Below the pieces are notes generated by a model. It was not told the origin of the DNA, did no database searches, and worked only from the letters and a program-made list of their open reading frames with translations. Positions 1 through 8,878 of a stretch of DNA of 23,178 bases are shown piece after piece. The position numbers and the translations under genes were made by a program. How positions within the stretch are numbered: position 1 is the first letter of the stretch; every line of letters starts with the position of its first letter. Location: assembly GCA_000818945.1 (NCBI GenBank), contig KN805421.1:209331-232508 (forward strand), written 5' to 3'. The DNA comes from Schizochytrium sp. CCTCC M209059 (Eukaryota; Sar; Bigyra; Thraustochytrida; Thraustochytriidae).

Positions 1-30
1 CGCGAGCGGCCCGGGCCGGCCGGCGGCGGC

Positions 31-54
31 GGCGCGGCGCGGCGCGGCGCGGCG
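31..54. repeat. (GGCGC)n short tandem repeat
   Basis: Pentanucleotide GGCGC repeated about five times directly after a GGC run at the left edge of the window. It marks the start of a very GC-rich, non-coding stretch. No function can be read from it. Confidence 0.8.
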
Positions 55-764
55 AGAAGGAGAAGGCGAGGAGGCGAGGCGGCGACCAGGGGCCGAGGGA
101 ACAGCGAGCGCGGCAGCGGCCACGGGCGCGGGCCGGGAGGAGATTCGGCTGCAAAAAGGGTTGCGCCGGACGGGAAAGGGTTGCGCAAAGAGGAAGAAAA
201 GGGGTTGTGCAGCCAGGGGAAAGAGGGTTGCGCGGATAGGGGAGAAGGGTTGCGCAGGGGTTAAGGCGGGGGGCGCGCGAAGTCCGCAATTCCCCGGGGA
301 AGGAAGGGGAGGGGGCGCGCGCACGGAGGAGGTGCAGAGGTGGGTAAGGGGGAGGAGAGGGTTAAGGTGGGAGGAAGGCGGGCCTCGAAAGGAGGACCTG
401 GAGGAGAAGGAGACCACGTTGGAGAGCGGGCGCGAGAGCGACGAGCTGCAGACGAAGAGCGCTCGCCGACGAAGGCCGAGGCGCGCGGGAGCGGGGTGGG
501 GAGGAGCGGAGAGCAGGAGCGCAGAACAGGCGTCGCGGAGGGAGGGAGAAAACCGCACGCGAGGAGACGCGGAGGAGCAGAAGAAACAGGAGCACGGCCT
601 GAAGAACCTCTCCTTCGTTCACGCGTACGTACGCATACGTGCGCGAGCGCGAAGACCTCGGCGAAGTGGACGCGGACGCAGGCTAGATAGACGGGGACGA
701 GGACGGGGCCGAGCTTGGGATCGAGGAGAACGCCGAGCAAGGAAGCCGCCGAGATAGACTCGAG
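55..764. other. Purine-rich, GC-rich region upstream of PEX19 with no credible gene
   Basis: The plus strand is dominated by G and A from about 55 to 600 (GGAGGAG, GGAAGG and GAGGAG runs), which is a strong strand asymmetry. Open frames exist on both strands, but their translations are Arg/Gly/Ala- or Ser/Pro/Leu-rich low complexity with no recognisable domain, as expected from composition alone. The region probably holds the promoter and 5' leader of the PEX19 gene at 826. No TATA-like element is evident. Confidence 0.6.
158..255 (+). repeat. Five phased copies of GGGTTGCGC
   Basis: The 9-mer GGGTTGCGC starts at 158, 178, 225 and 247. A one-base variant (GGGTTGTGC) starts at 202. The spacings are 20, 24, 23 and 22 bp, and the intervening sequence is purine-rich but not conserved. 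It lies about 570-670 bp before the PEX19 start. It could be a degenerate minisatellite or a cluster of protein-binding sites; the sequence alone does not decide. Confidence 0.7.
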
Positions 765-822
765 GCAAGCAAGCAAGCAAGCAAGCAAACAAGCAAGCTA
801 GCAAGCTAGCTAGCGAGCAAGC
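765..822. repeat. (GCAA)n/(GCTA)n tetranucleotide tract abutting the PEX19 start
   Basis: Runs of GCAA with a few changes to GCAAAC and GCTA end three bases before the ATG at 826. It therefore almost certainly lies in the 5' untranslated leader. Similar short tandem tracts precede several other genes in this window. Confidence 0.85.
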
Positions 823-825
823 ATC

Positions 826-1704
826 ATGTCCGGCGACGGAGACGACCTCGACGACCTCCTGGCCAGCGCGCTCGACGAGGTGGAGCTAGAAGACTCGGAG
901 GAGACCTCAGACGCGCGCGCGGCCGCACGGGCCGCTGCACAAGAGTCCGCCAGTGCAGCGAAAAAATCGGAGCAGGAGGCCAAGGAGGCCGCCAGCGCAG
1001 CCGCAGCCAGCGGCGCCGGCGGACTTGGCGGACTGGAAAACTTCGAAGCCAGCGCAGCAGAGCTCCTCAAGGAGCTCAACGACCCAGAGTTTAGCAAAAC
1101 CCTGGAAGAGACCCTCAAGGCGATGGGCCAACAAGAGGGGGCCAACGGTGGTGATGGATCCGACGAGGACATCGCCAAGCTGCTGCAAAAGATGGCCGCA
1201 TCCGCTGGCGACATGGAAGGCCTTGACGCCGGAAACGCCGAGCAAATGGGTGAAGATATCATGAAGGAGATGATGTCGCAATTCGAGAAAATGGGCAACA
1301 AGGAAGACTTTGAGAGCGTCATTGCTAACATGATGAACCAGATGCTCAGCAAGGATGTCATGTACGCCCCACTCAAGATGACCTGCGACAAATTTCCCGA
1401 GTGGCTCGCCGACCACGAAGACAAACTCGAGCCTGCCGAATACGAACGCTACGGCAAGCAGTACGAAATCTACCAGCGCATCGTCGCCGCCTACGAGACC
1501 GAGCCGGACAACATGGCCAAAATCAGCGAACTTTTCACCGAGGTGCAAGAGTACGGACAACCTCCTGTCGAGATTGTCAAGGAACTTTCCCCCGGCCTCG
1601 AAATGGACGAAAACGGCGTGCCCAAGCTCCCTGCGCTCGGTGGAGCTCCGGGTGGGATGCCGCCGGGCATGCCTCCTGGCATGGACGGCTGCGCCCAGCA
1701 ATAA
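826..1704 (+). CDS. PEX19: Peroxisomal biogenesis factor 19 (Pex19)
   Basis: A 292-residue protein, near the usual Pex19 length of about 300. Pex19 is the cytosolic chaperone and import receptor for peroxisomal membrane proteins; it docks on Pex3 in the peroxisome membrane. The N-terminus (1-25) is the acidic DDLDDLLASALDEVE segment typical of the family. An Ala/Glu-rich linker (about 30-75) leads into helices with FEASAAELLKEL, and the conserved C-terminal cargo-binding domain spans about 160-262 (MNQMLSKDVMYAPLK, FPEWLADHEDKL, YERYGKQYEIYQRIV). After a Gly/Met/Pro-rich stretch the protein ends in CAQQ, a CaaX box expected to be farnesylated; yeast Pex19 ends in a similar CKQQ. The start is chosen because the acidic motif follows it at once and the stretch upstream is repeat. 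The frame is intronless. Known: family role. Inferred: prenylation here. Confidence 0.96.
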   Translation: MSGDGDDLDDLLASALDEVELEDSEETSDARAAARAAAQESASAAKKSEQEAKEAASAAAASGAGGLGGLENFEASAAELLKELNDPEFSKTLEETLKAMGQQEGANGGDGSDEDIAKLLQKMAASAGDMEGLDAGNAEQMGEDIMKEMMSQFEKMGNKEDFESVIANMMNQMLSKDVMYAPLKMTCDKFPEWLADHEDKLEPAEYERYGKQYEIYQRIVAAYETEPDNMAKISELFTEVQEYGQPPVEIVKELSPGLEMDENGVPKLPALGGAPGGMPPGMPPGMDGCAQQ

Positions 1705-2162
1705 TCAAATGAAAATGTTTACATGAACAACTCGTGTACCATAACCTCATGCAAGGCATGAGCGTAGACGCAGGGCCAAAAGACTTCCGAGAAAGCCCGA
1801 GGAGTCGAATCTCGAATCCAATGCAATCATTCTAATGATTAGGCAGGCTGGTCAACATTCGGTCCATGAGCGATCATGAAGCCGGGCCAGTCTCTGTCTT
1901 TTCTCGCAATTGTCTTGATCAACTTGCTCCTTTCTCCCCTTTCTCCCCTCGTGCTGCAATTGATTTCGTACGAGCAGCCGGCGCGCCTCAATCGAGTAGT
2001 CACCACTGGCCGTCATTCTTCTTTCTTGCCAAATTGAATAGGACCAAAGGCCTGGCCTGTCTGTGGTCGGTAAGCAATCAATCATTCATCCATCAGTCTC
2101 CTGTCAACGCACGACATCAAGTCTGCTACGCGTGGTAACACACTCGCTCACAGTGCCCAACC
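1705..2162. other. Intergenic region between PEX19 and the HD phosphohydrolase
   Basis: It holds the presumed 3' end of PEX19 and the promoter of the next gene. A short direct repeat (TTCTCCCC twice, about 1931-1948) is visible. I see no protein-like frame, no tRNA and no clear polyadenylation signal beyond A-rich sequence just after the PEX19 stop. Confidence 0.5.
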
Positions 2163-3125
2163 ATGACCGCGCTCAAGCGCTTCCGTACGCAGACCGGGCG
2201 CGAGCCCAGCGCCCATGACGTGCTGCTCGTGGCCGACGGCATCGTCATTGGGGCCGCCGAGCCCGGAGCCCGGAGCCTCGTTCTCAGCGAAGTCGTGCGC
2301 ACGGCGGCAACTGCAAAGGAAGCGATCGAGGCCACGGCCCTCTGTGACCTCGACGCCTTGCAGCAGGCGCTCGTCGATAAGGTCCTTCCGCAAAACGAGG
2401 AGAGACTTGCGTGCGTGGGCAGAGGCGCCGAGTCCAAACTCGAGCTCGAATGCCCCGCGCTTGCCGAGGCACACGGCGCACTGCATCGGGAGGTAACCAA
2501 AGCGGGCGACAAAAAAGATGGCTTCGTAGACGAGGCTTCAGCCCGGCGCGATGTAGCTTTTCAATCGAGCGTCAGTAACCTCAAGCGCGTCAAACGCACT
2601 GGCTGGGTCCTGCGCAAGGTTCCGGATCCCGAGAGCGTCTCGGACCATAGCTTTGGCGTCGCGCTGGCGGCTCTTCTTGTCGAGGATACTCAGATTGACA
2701 CGGCCAAGGCCGTACAAATGGGTTTGCTTCATGATGTGGCCGAGGCCATCGTCGGCGACATTGCCCCTGGCCAAGGGGTTTCCGATGAAGATAAACATGC
2801 CCGAGAGCAGGCTGCAATGCGGGAACTCTTGCAAGAGAAACTCGGTGCAGGCCCGCGCGCAGATCGAATCAATGCTCTCTGGCAAGAGTATGAAGCTCGC
2901 GAGACACCCGAGGCAAAGCTCGTCAAAGACCTTGATCGATGGGAGATGATTCTCACGGCCGATGGCTATGAGCGCGAGGCGGATTCGCATTTCTTGCAAG
3001 AGTTCTACGACGGCGTGCGAGGTAAAATCAAGCATCCTCGCGTAAAGGCTTGGCAAAAAGCCCTCGAAGAGGCGCGCGAGCTTCGACGACGAGATGCGAA
3101 CGAAAAACGCACAGAGACCCTGTGA
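2163..3125 (+). CDS. HD-domain phosphohydrolase, HDDC2/YfbR-like (putative 5'-deoxynucleotidase)
   Basis: A 320-residue protein whose C-terminal part (about 133-295) closely follows eukaryotic HDDC2, a relative of bacterial YfbR that removes phosphate from deoxynucleoside monophosphates using a divalent metal. Visible landmarks are KRTGWVLRKV (145-153), PESVSDHS with metal-ligand H162, the HD pair H190-D191 in GLLHDVAEAIVGDI, the EKH-like DKH (210-212), and LVKDLDRWEMIL with the distal Asp D258. The catalytic set is therefore complete. The oddity is residues 1-132: HDDC2 proteins usually begin close to the RTGW region and are about 200 residues long. The extension contains no internal Met before the HD domain, so it appears to be translated. 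It starts in a good context (CAACCATGA). I do not recognise the extension as a known domain. The nucleotidase activity is inferred from the family. Confidence 0.9.
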   Translation: MTALKRFRTQTGREPSAHDVLLVADGIVIGAAEPGARSLVLSEVVRTAATAKEAIEATALCDLDALQQALVDKVLPQNEERLACVGRGAESKLELECPALAEAHGALHREVTKAGDKKDGFVDEASARRDVAFQSSVSNLKRVKRTGWVLRKVPDPESVSDHSFGVALAALLVEDTQIDTAKAVQMGLLHDVAEAIVGDIAPGQGVSDEDKHAREQAAMRELLQEKLGAGPRADRINALWQEYEARETPEAKLVKDLDRWEMILTADGYEREADSHFLQEFYDGVRGKIKHPRVKAWQKALEEARELRRRDANEKRTETL

Positions 3126-4037
3126 TAATCGGCATTCTGCTCTGGAAAGCATATCAGTCTGAAACGAGTTGGTGGCAAATGCAATAGAAAGGGGCAGAGT
3201 CCTGATCATGTCGATATTGTCGCGAGGCGTTTACGTCTTGGGTTCTTTTGCACCAAACTTTTTCCAGGTCTTGTCGTCTGTTTGTGAAAGAGGATGACGA
3301 AGATGGCGAAAGCGCGAGCGTTTTCCAACCTTCCTTGCGTCCAGCATTTAGACACCTTGAGGTGCAAGTCGACAGCCAGAGACAAGAGAAGAATGCAACG
3401 GAGATTGATAGAGCGAGAGAGAAAAACATGCCACTGTTCACCTCAACGTGATATGCGACACGGTGGCTTTCGAGTAGCGAATTGCTTCCAAGTCGATGAG
3501 CAAGATCGCGGACGAGCAGATCTTGACGTCACTTTCGTGGTCTTGGTCTTGTTTAGCGAATGAATTCATGTAAAGTCCATGTTCACCACATTTCGAGTCA
3601 GTCAGTTGTTTGTACTCTTCGTTTCTCGTGCCCATCCTGACGCGACCAATCTGTTGGGAATCGCGCTGCGCAGCCCGCATCATACAACCATGGGCGGAGC
3701 CAGCTACTGACGCGAAAACATGTTTTCACAACACGCTCAACTTGACTGACGCCAAAACTGATGGCACTAGAATGTCAACTCTATCTTCGCCGCGTTTTTA
3801 TACTATAAGAAATACATTGGTGTTTACATTGAAAAACAGTCGTATCTGCCACATCAAAGAATGCACTAAAATGCACACGACCGTCCTGAGGGGCGCCTCA
3901 TGCCTGATACGTGCCGCAAAGAGATAATCAAGGGAGCGAAGACCCACCTTATCGCTGACGCGGGTGCACAGCGAGAGGGAGGAGCGGGCGGCGCGACTGA
4001 GGCCAAAGCAGGTCCGCACGAATCGAGAACCCTCGTG
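3126..4037. other. Gene-free stretch upstream of the pseudogene
   Basis: About 0.9 kb of lower GC content than the coding neighbours. Open frames on both strands are below 125 residues, lack domain-like sequence and overlap one another. It probably holds the 3' end of the HD gene and the old promoter of the pseudogene. A TATA-like TTTTTATACTATAAG lies at about 3795-3809, some 230 bp before the pseudogene ATG. Its role is unproven. Confidence 0.5.
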
Positions 4038-4628
4038 ATGGCCGCGGCTGCGCTTTGCAGTACGGCTCACGTATCGTTTGCTGCAAAGAACCCGCGCTTT
4101 GACGCAGGCCGAACTTCGTACGGCCGCTGCGCAGATGCCAATGGGGTAACCCTTCCGTTCCACTGGCGTGACTTCACCTTGAATTGTGTCTCAAAACGTA
4201 TGGTAAAGAGGTCATCGCGTACGCTGTTGAGGAACACGGATACTACGATTTGATTCAAGGCGAACAGCTTGATTGCGTCTTTAAATAATCTTTCAGAGGT
4301 GGCCGACGGCTAAGTCGATGAAAGTGACTTTTATAGTGGCGAGTTTCCTCTCGTTGGCGGGAATTTCCAATTCTCTGTTCAATGCTACGACTTCAACGCA
4401 AATCCGACGCCGCAACCTAAGCATTGGCCAAACTATGAGGACCTCAAGGCAAAGCTTGACACACGTCTCGGCAATGCCGCGCCCAGAATCCTCTGTTTTC
4501 GTACGGATGGCGCCGAGAACACGTGATTTCTGGACATTGTGTGCGGCGAGACGTATTTTGAGGGCATTGCTGATGGCAAATTGCTGAATGAGGTTGCGGC
4601 CGATATTGCATCAAGAATATGCTCATGA
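4038..4628 (+). pseudogene. Broken, internally deleted paralogue of the Cys-repeat/vWA-like secreted protein
   Basis: Read across three frame segments, this region matches the intact gene at 6353-7852. From 4038 it gives a signal-like start and then RFDAGRTSYGRC (intact: RYDGGRTYYGHC). The frame shifts near 4173-4181, continuing ELCLKTYGKEVIAYAV (intact: DLCLATYGDKVVAYSV) and LDCVF. A second shift, apparently one extra A in the run at 4283-4285, restores the first frame, which gives EFPLVGG and QCYDF. All four cysteine positions of one repeat are kept. Sequence matching the far C-terminus then follows directly (LGNAAPRILCFRTDGAENT; intact: LGDAAPTILCFRTAGGENT), through EIC-like SRICS and a stop. 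In-frame stops stand at 4311 and at 4524, the latter where the intact protein has Trp. The second repeat and most of the vWA region are missing (roughly 280 residues). It is most likely a dead tandem duplicate. Confidence 0.88.
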
Positions 4629-6352
4629 CAAGGCTTGTTTATTTTTCATATTGATCTCACTTGACATGATTCTTCTTCTTCATCTTCTTCTTCACTGCTG
4701 TTGCGCGCACGCGACAGGTCGGAAAAGCAAGGGTTGAAGCATTCTGGACAGATGCTGTTTTCAATCCATCAGCGACTGCGCTGAAGCTACCCTTTTCGTT
4801 GCAAGCTCTACGAAACCATGCCACGGGACTGCCCCGTTTCGGCTTGGAATTGCGGAGCTGGCTGCGGACGCTTGAAGCAAAAGTGTGATGCGCAAAGTTT
4901 GTTTGAGCAGTCACGTGATCGGAGCCAGTCACTGCTCGAGAGCATAGAGGCGAGTAGGATATATATATATATAAAGAAGTAGCCTTGCCTTTCATTACGG
5001 GCGTATGGTAAAGGTATAAAGAACAATGAATCCCAAGCGATCTGTTGAGCTCCCGGCTTGGATCTCGGCCTTGTCGCTCCCGTCAACTGTGCTCGAAGTG
5101 GACGGTAGTTCCCGCGAGGCCACTGACAGACGTGGCCACGAGTTTTGACCCTCTTCACCCGGCAAAGTGCATCCATGGCCCGACGCCGCGTGCTGTGTTG
5201 TGTGGCCCGCGCGAATATCTCTCCGGCTCTTTCCAAACTGAAGGGAAGATGCAGGTCTTCTTCCCTCTGGGCTTGCCTCTGCCTTTTGGTGTTAGATGCC
5301 AGTGGACAGCGCCGCCGTCGCCGTCGCCGCCGCCGCCGTCGCCGCCACCGCCGCCACCGCCGACAACAGCCGCCCTGCTCGATCGAGCTCGGCGTGTCGT
5401 CCATTCTCGCTGCGTCCGTCTCTCCTGCTCCTGCGAAAAGCTCCTTGGGGGGTCCGGGAGTCACGTCATTGCTTCCATTTTTTTCAGGCTGGCCAATCTA
5501 GTATACAGATCAGGCGCAAGTCCTTGCAGCCGGTCAGCCGGCCATGGTTGGTGAGAATGATCACATACGCAAACGATCCCGACTGCGGCCTAGACCTAGG
5601 TCTGTCTGGAGAAAAGAGAAATCGCCCGACTCGGGGACGCCGTATACCTCTTGCTCTCCAGCTCATTTTCGAGCAGCACCACAAAGCAAAACGAAACAGC
5701 GTGGCGACCACCGGTCAGTTGCGGAAAGTTTGCTTGGAAGGTCGACCACGCTGCCGCTGCATCCAGCTGCAGATCGATCAGGAGCTAGAAAGAAATCTGT
5801 GCTGCATTCACTGTCAGTCTTCCATCAGATCGCAAAGATCCAGAGCTAGCGGCTGCAGTAGGTAGAGCGACCAGGCCAAAGAGTAGGCATGGCTGGCTAC
5901 GATCGGGGCTACGCTTTTTCTCGCGCCGACTGTCGGCCCACGTGATCAGCCATGACAACCAGCCAGCCGGTCAGCCAGCGCGGCGGACGCCGGCCACAGT
6001 GGCACGCGCTGCTACCGCGATTGCGGCCTGCATCGCATAGCTCCTTGCGATCTTTTGAGATGCTCTGAACTCTGGGCTAGGCCGAGAGAGCGAGGGATCG
6101 CTATGACCAGTGAGCGGGGGACGAGCTGTCGCGAGATTTTTCAAAGTACGGCGCCCAGCTGCTGATGGCTCTGCTATTGCGTGCTTTTGCCCGGACGGCA
6201 AGGATGAGCGAGGGAAAGTGGAACACTAGGATCTCGTGCGGGACACACGCAAAGGGCGTGCATGCTGCGACTCGAGTAAACCCCGAACGTCGCGCAGGCT
6301 AGTATACAAGCGGCATTTGCCAAGAGGACCGAGAAGAGGAAAGCTGACAACC
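4629..6352. other. 1.7 kb region without a convincing gene
   Basis: It contains a short TA run (about 4961-4973), CTTCTT runs near 4672-4693, a GCC-type triplet tract (5310-5362) and two CACGTGA sites (4914 and 5939). Open frames of 169-218 residues exist on both strands across the triplet tract, but their sequence is Arg- or Ala/Pro-runs from the repeat followed by nondescript sequence. The last ~120 bp are the probable 5' leader of the gene at 6353. I see no further remnant of the pseudogene. Confidence 0.5.
5310..5362. repeat. GCC/GTC/ACC triplet repeat tract
   Basis: About 53 bp of imperfect GCC triplets interrupted by GTC and ACC. It creates long spurious frames on both strands (Arg, Ala or Pro runs). 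It lies in non-coding sequence as far as I can tell. Confidence 0.8.
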
Positions 6353-7852
6353 ATGGGCAGCTTGCAGCTGCTTACGTCCGTGACGCTGGGAAGTCTCGTG
6401 GCGCTCAATGCTGTGTCCGGGGCGATAGGCGCGGAGAGTCTGCGCTATGATGGAGGTCGAACCTACTATGGCCACTGCGTCGGTGAGACAGGAGGGACAT
6501 TTCCAACCCATATCAAAACGAACTTTGAGGGTACACGCCAGGAGGGGCTTGATCTTTGTCTAGCTACATACGGGGACAAGGTCGTTGCTTACAGTGTTCA
6601 AGACAACAACTACTATTACTACGATGATTTCCTCCCGGATACAACCAATATCCACTGCAACTTTGACAATGAAGATGTCCCTGCGCTGGCAGAAGGGTGG
6701 GAGCTCGAGGAGTACCCCAGCTACGGCGAAACCCCCGTTGATGGTGGAGATCAAGCGTGGGCCACGGAGTGCTACGACTTTAGGGCCGAGGCGACCTCGC
6801 AACCAACCCCTAGCTCACGACAAGCACCCGCATACAACAATGGAGAAGTTTACAACGGCACTTGCAGTGACGCTCAAGGTCTCGAGTTGCCCAATTACAG
6901 TTTGCAAGTCACTGACCCTCCTATGCTGCCTCAAGATGGACTTGATCTCTGTTTTGCGACCTTTGGAGAGTCGGTCGTAGCCTTTGCCACCTCAAAGGAA
7001 GGAGACAAGCCGTATGAAGACACAATCGTCTGCTACTTTGATCCTTCCAATATTCCAGAGATGCCATACCCCTGGTATGATCAAGGGTATCATGACGGCC
7101 TGGGGTATGCGCAACTTCCTATCGTTGGAGGTGTCACTACACGCCGGGAAACATATGTGTGCTACGTCTTCCACGACGAGACGGGCGCCTCGACTCCGAC
7201 GCCTTTACCATCGCTGAGCCCGACATTAGCACCAAACGACGATGCTGCACAGTTATCTAATTGCTCGGCGCGTGTCATGGTTGCAGTTGATCGAACGTAC
7301 GACACCAGATACCCCAAACCTGCCATCGAAGCCGTGCGCTCTGCGTATGACGTCGCCTCGGCTGTGGTTGAAGCCTTTCCGTTTGGCGATGAGGCGCTTC
7401 TTGGCCTGCTTGACATCAAGCGTGGATCCGTGAATTGGCGTGTCAAACTCAGCGACGAGGCTGCTTCAAGCAAGTCGCTTCTTCTGGACAAGATTACAAA
7501 GGCCCAGGATGGCCTCAACGCCGGCTCGCGGTCGTCCAAGTCCAGGTTTCCGCCTCTTTTCAAAGGAGTCGCCGACACGCTTGCCTCCGACGGCAGCATC
7601 CCGAGCTTTACGCTCTTGGTAAGCGATGGAGAAGAAAATTCCAACAAGATGCAGAGCTTTAAGAAACTCAAGGCTGGCCTCGGTCAGCGCCTTGGCGATG
7701 CTGCGCCAACGATTCTATGCTTCCGCACAGCTGGCGGGGAGAACACATGGCTTTTTGACGTGGTGTGCGACAAAGTCTTTTACGAGGGAATGGAGGATGG
7801 CAAGACGCTGCGTGAGGTCGCCGACGACATTACCGCGGAAATCTGCGCTTGA
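6353..7852 (+). CDS. Secreted protein with two four-cysteine repeats and a von Willebrand A-like domain
   Basis: The frame is open from 6236, but the Met at 6353 (GACAACCATGG) fits best: a typical signal peptide follows (about 1-27, hydrophobic, ending GAIGA). The product is 499 residues. Two related repeats follow, at about 38-145 (C42, C69, C102, C140) and about 166-275 (C171, C200, C227, C270). Shared patterns are YxGxC, GLDLCxATxGxxVVA, a xxCxFD motif and a closing CY(D/V)F. After a Pro/Thr/Ser linker (276-300), residues 304-497 resemble a vWA fold: VMVAVDRTYD in the place of the metal-binding DxSxS loop, then FTLLVSDGEEN (419-429), LGDAAPTILCFRT and DITAEIC. The MIDAS is not canonical (D313, T315, D317), so metal-dependent adhesion is uncertain. 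Secretion or surface location is inferred. I do not recognise the Cys repeat. A decayed paralogue lies 1.7 kb upstream. Confidence 0.85.
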   Translation: MGSLQLLTSVTLGSLVALNAVSGAIGAESLRYDGGRTYYGHCVGETGGTFPTHIKTNFEGTRQEGLDLCLATYGDKVVAYSVQDNNYYYYDDFLPDTTNIHCNFDNEDVPALAEGWELEEYPSYGETPVDGGDQAWATECYDFRAEATSQPTPSSRQAPAYNNGEVYNGTCSDAQGLELPNYSLQVTDPPMLPQDGLDLCFATFGESVVAFATSKEGDKPYEDTIVCYFDPSNIPEMPYPWYDQGYHDGLGYAQLPIVGGVTTRRETYVCYVFHDETGASTPTPLPSLSPTLAPNDDAAQLSNCSARVMVAVDRTYDTRYPKPAIEAVRSAYDVASAVVEAFPFGDEALLGLLDIKRGSVNWRVKLSDEAASSKSLLLDKITKAQDGLNAGSRSSKSRFPPLFKGVADTLASDGSIPSFTLLVSDGEENSNKMQSFKKLKAGLGQRLGDAAPTILCFRTAGGENTWLFDVVCDKVFYEGMEDGKTLREVADDITAEICA

Positions 7853-8584
7853 TCAATTGATGTCGCTCGCAAAATAACAATAGAAATCCATACGCGTACG
7901 AATAACGTCGGTGTTTTGTTTTTTAGAAGAAAAAGAGTCAAGCCATCGTTCCATTCTCTGCTATTCTTTCATTTTGCCGCAGCCGGGCTACTCTTCCGTG
8001 CTCGTCATGGGAGTGGGTGTACGTGATGCGGTTTATCTCGTCTCGAAGAGCGAGTACGTCTCGATGTTTGCATGACTTGCATGAAGCCGGACTTGCAAAG
8101 GCAAGCCTTTTGCCCCTGGCTTATGATTGACACGCCGCACGCGATGATGCTTGCCTTGCTCGCCTTCCCATACTGTCGCATTGCCGTGAGGTGCGACGCT
8201 TTCCATTTCGTGTCCCTCAGCCGCGACGCACGCCAAGCGGACAGTCTCGCCTCCTAGTCTCTTCCTACGTTAAACCCCAATAACCCCGACCCCCCCCCCC
8301 CTCGCCGGAATTGGCTTACCCCGCGTTCACGCATGTGTCGCACCACATGGCTGGACACTCTGCCCGCCGCCTGGGGATCCGAGGCCAGCCTCTGCCGCGC
8401 GTCTCCTTACGGCCGTCTCCCCGCGCGTTTCCCTGCCCCCTCCCCCTGGCCTCTCGTGGCCTCTCGCGCGGGGCGGTCGCGCCTTCGGCCGAGCCAAGTA
8501 GTGCGCCATCGTTTTAGTCCCAGCCCGGCCCAGCCCAGCTCGTGCCGCGCTCGACGCCGCCGCGCACGCACGTACGCACGAACG

Positions 8585-8604
8585 CAGGCAGGCAGGCAGG
8601 CAGG
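8585..8604. repeat. (GGCA)n tetranucleotide repeat
   Basis: Five units of GGCA/CAGG about 275 bp before the kinase start codon, preceded by an ACGC-type run (about 8567-8582). Non-coding. Confidence 0.8.
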
Positions 8605-8800
8605 CCCGCGGGCTCGCGCGGAGGCAGCGAAGCGCGGCGCGGCGCAGCGCAGAGCCGCAGCGCGGTCCAAGCTCGAGAGCTCCTCTCCGCGCGCTGGGAC
8701 CCGAGTTCTGGCGCAGAACCAGGAACTGGGTCGCGCCATTGCCACGACCCGAGCCGACCCGAGGCGAGCTCAGCTAGCGCACCCGACGCTGCCCAGGCCG

Positions 8801-8826
8801 AGGCGAGGCGAGGCGAGGCGAGGCGA
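8801..8826. repeat. (AGGCG)n pentanucleotide repeat before the kinase start
   Basis: Five units of AGGCG, ending about 52 bp before the ATG at 8879, so probably in the 5' untranslated leader. Confidence 0.85.
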
Positions 8827-8878
8827 GCGACGCAGAGCGGCAACCCCGTGAGCTCGCGAGCGACCGCTTCTGCGCAGC

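Larger units (their letters stand above)
7853..8878. other. Intergenic region and 5' leader of the TKL kinase gene
   Basis: About 1 kb with no protein-like frame. It holds a T-rich stretch after the upstream gene (7910-7925), a run of 12 C at 8290-8301 preceded by AACCCC motifs, and from about 8310 a GC-rich, Arg/Ala/Pro-coding-in-all-frames stretch typical of the upstream regions in this window. The two short tandem repeats near its end are listed separately. Confidence 0.5.

Noticed and set aside
161..757. 198-residue plus-strand frame and overlapping minus-strand frames in the left GC-rich region
   Set aside because: The translations are Arg/Gly/Glu or Ser/Pro/Leu low complexity, overlap on both strands and contain the GGGTTGCGC repeats; they are explained by composition.
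907..1701. 264-residue minus-strand frame opposite PEX19
   Set aside because: It is the mirror of PEX19 codon bias: high GC at third positions suppresses stops on the other strand. The sequence shows no domain.
1797..1821. tRNA T-loop-like GTCGAATCTCGAATCC
   Set aside because: No acceptor, D or anticodon arms can be folded around it.
4808..5865. Frames of 169-218 residues on both strands around the GCC triplet tract
   Set aside because: Their length depends on the repeat; outside it the sequence is nondescript and the two strands compete for the same DNA.
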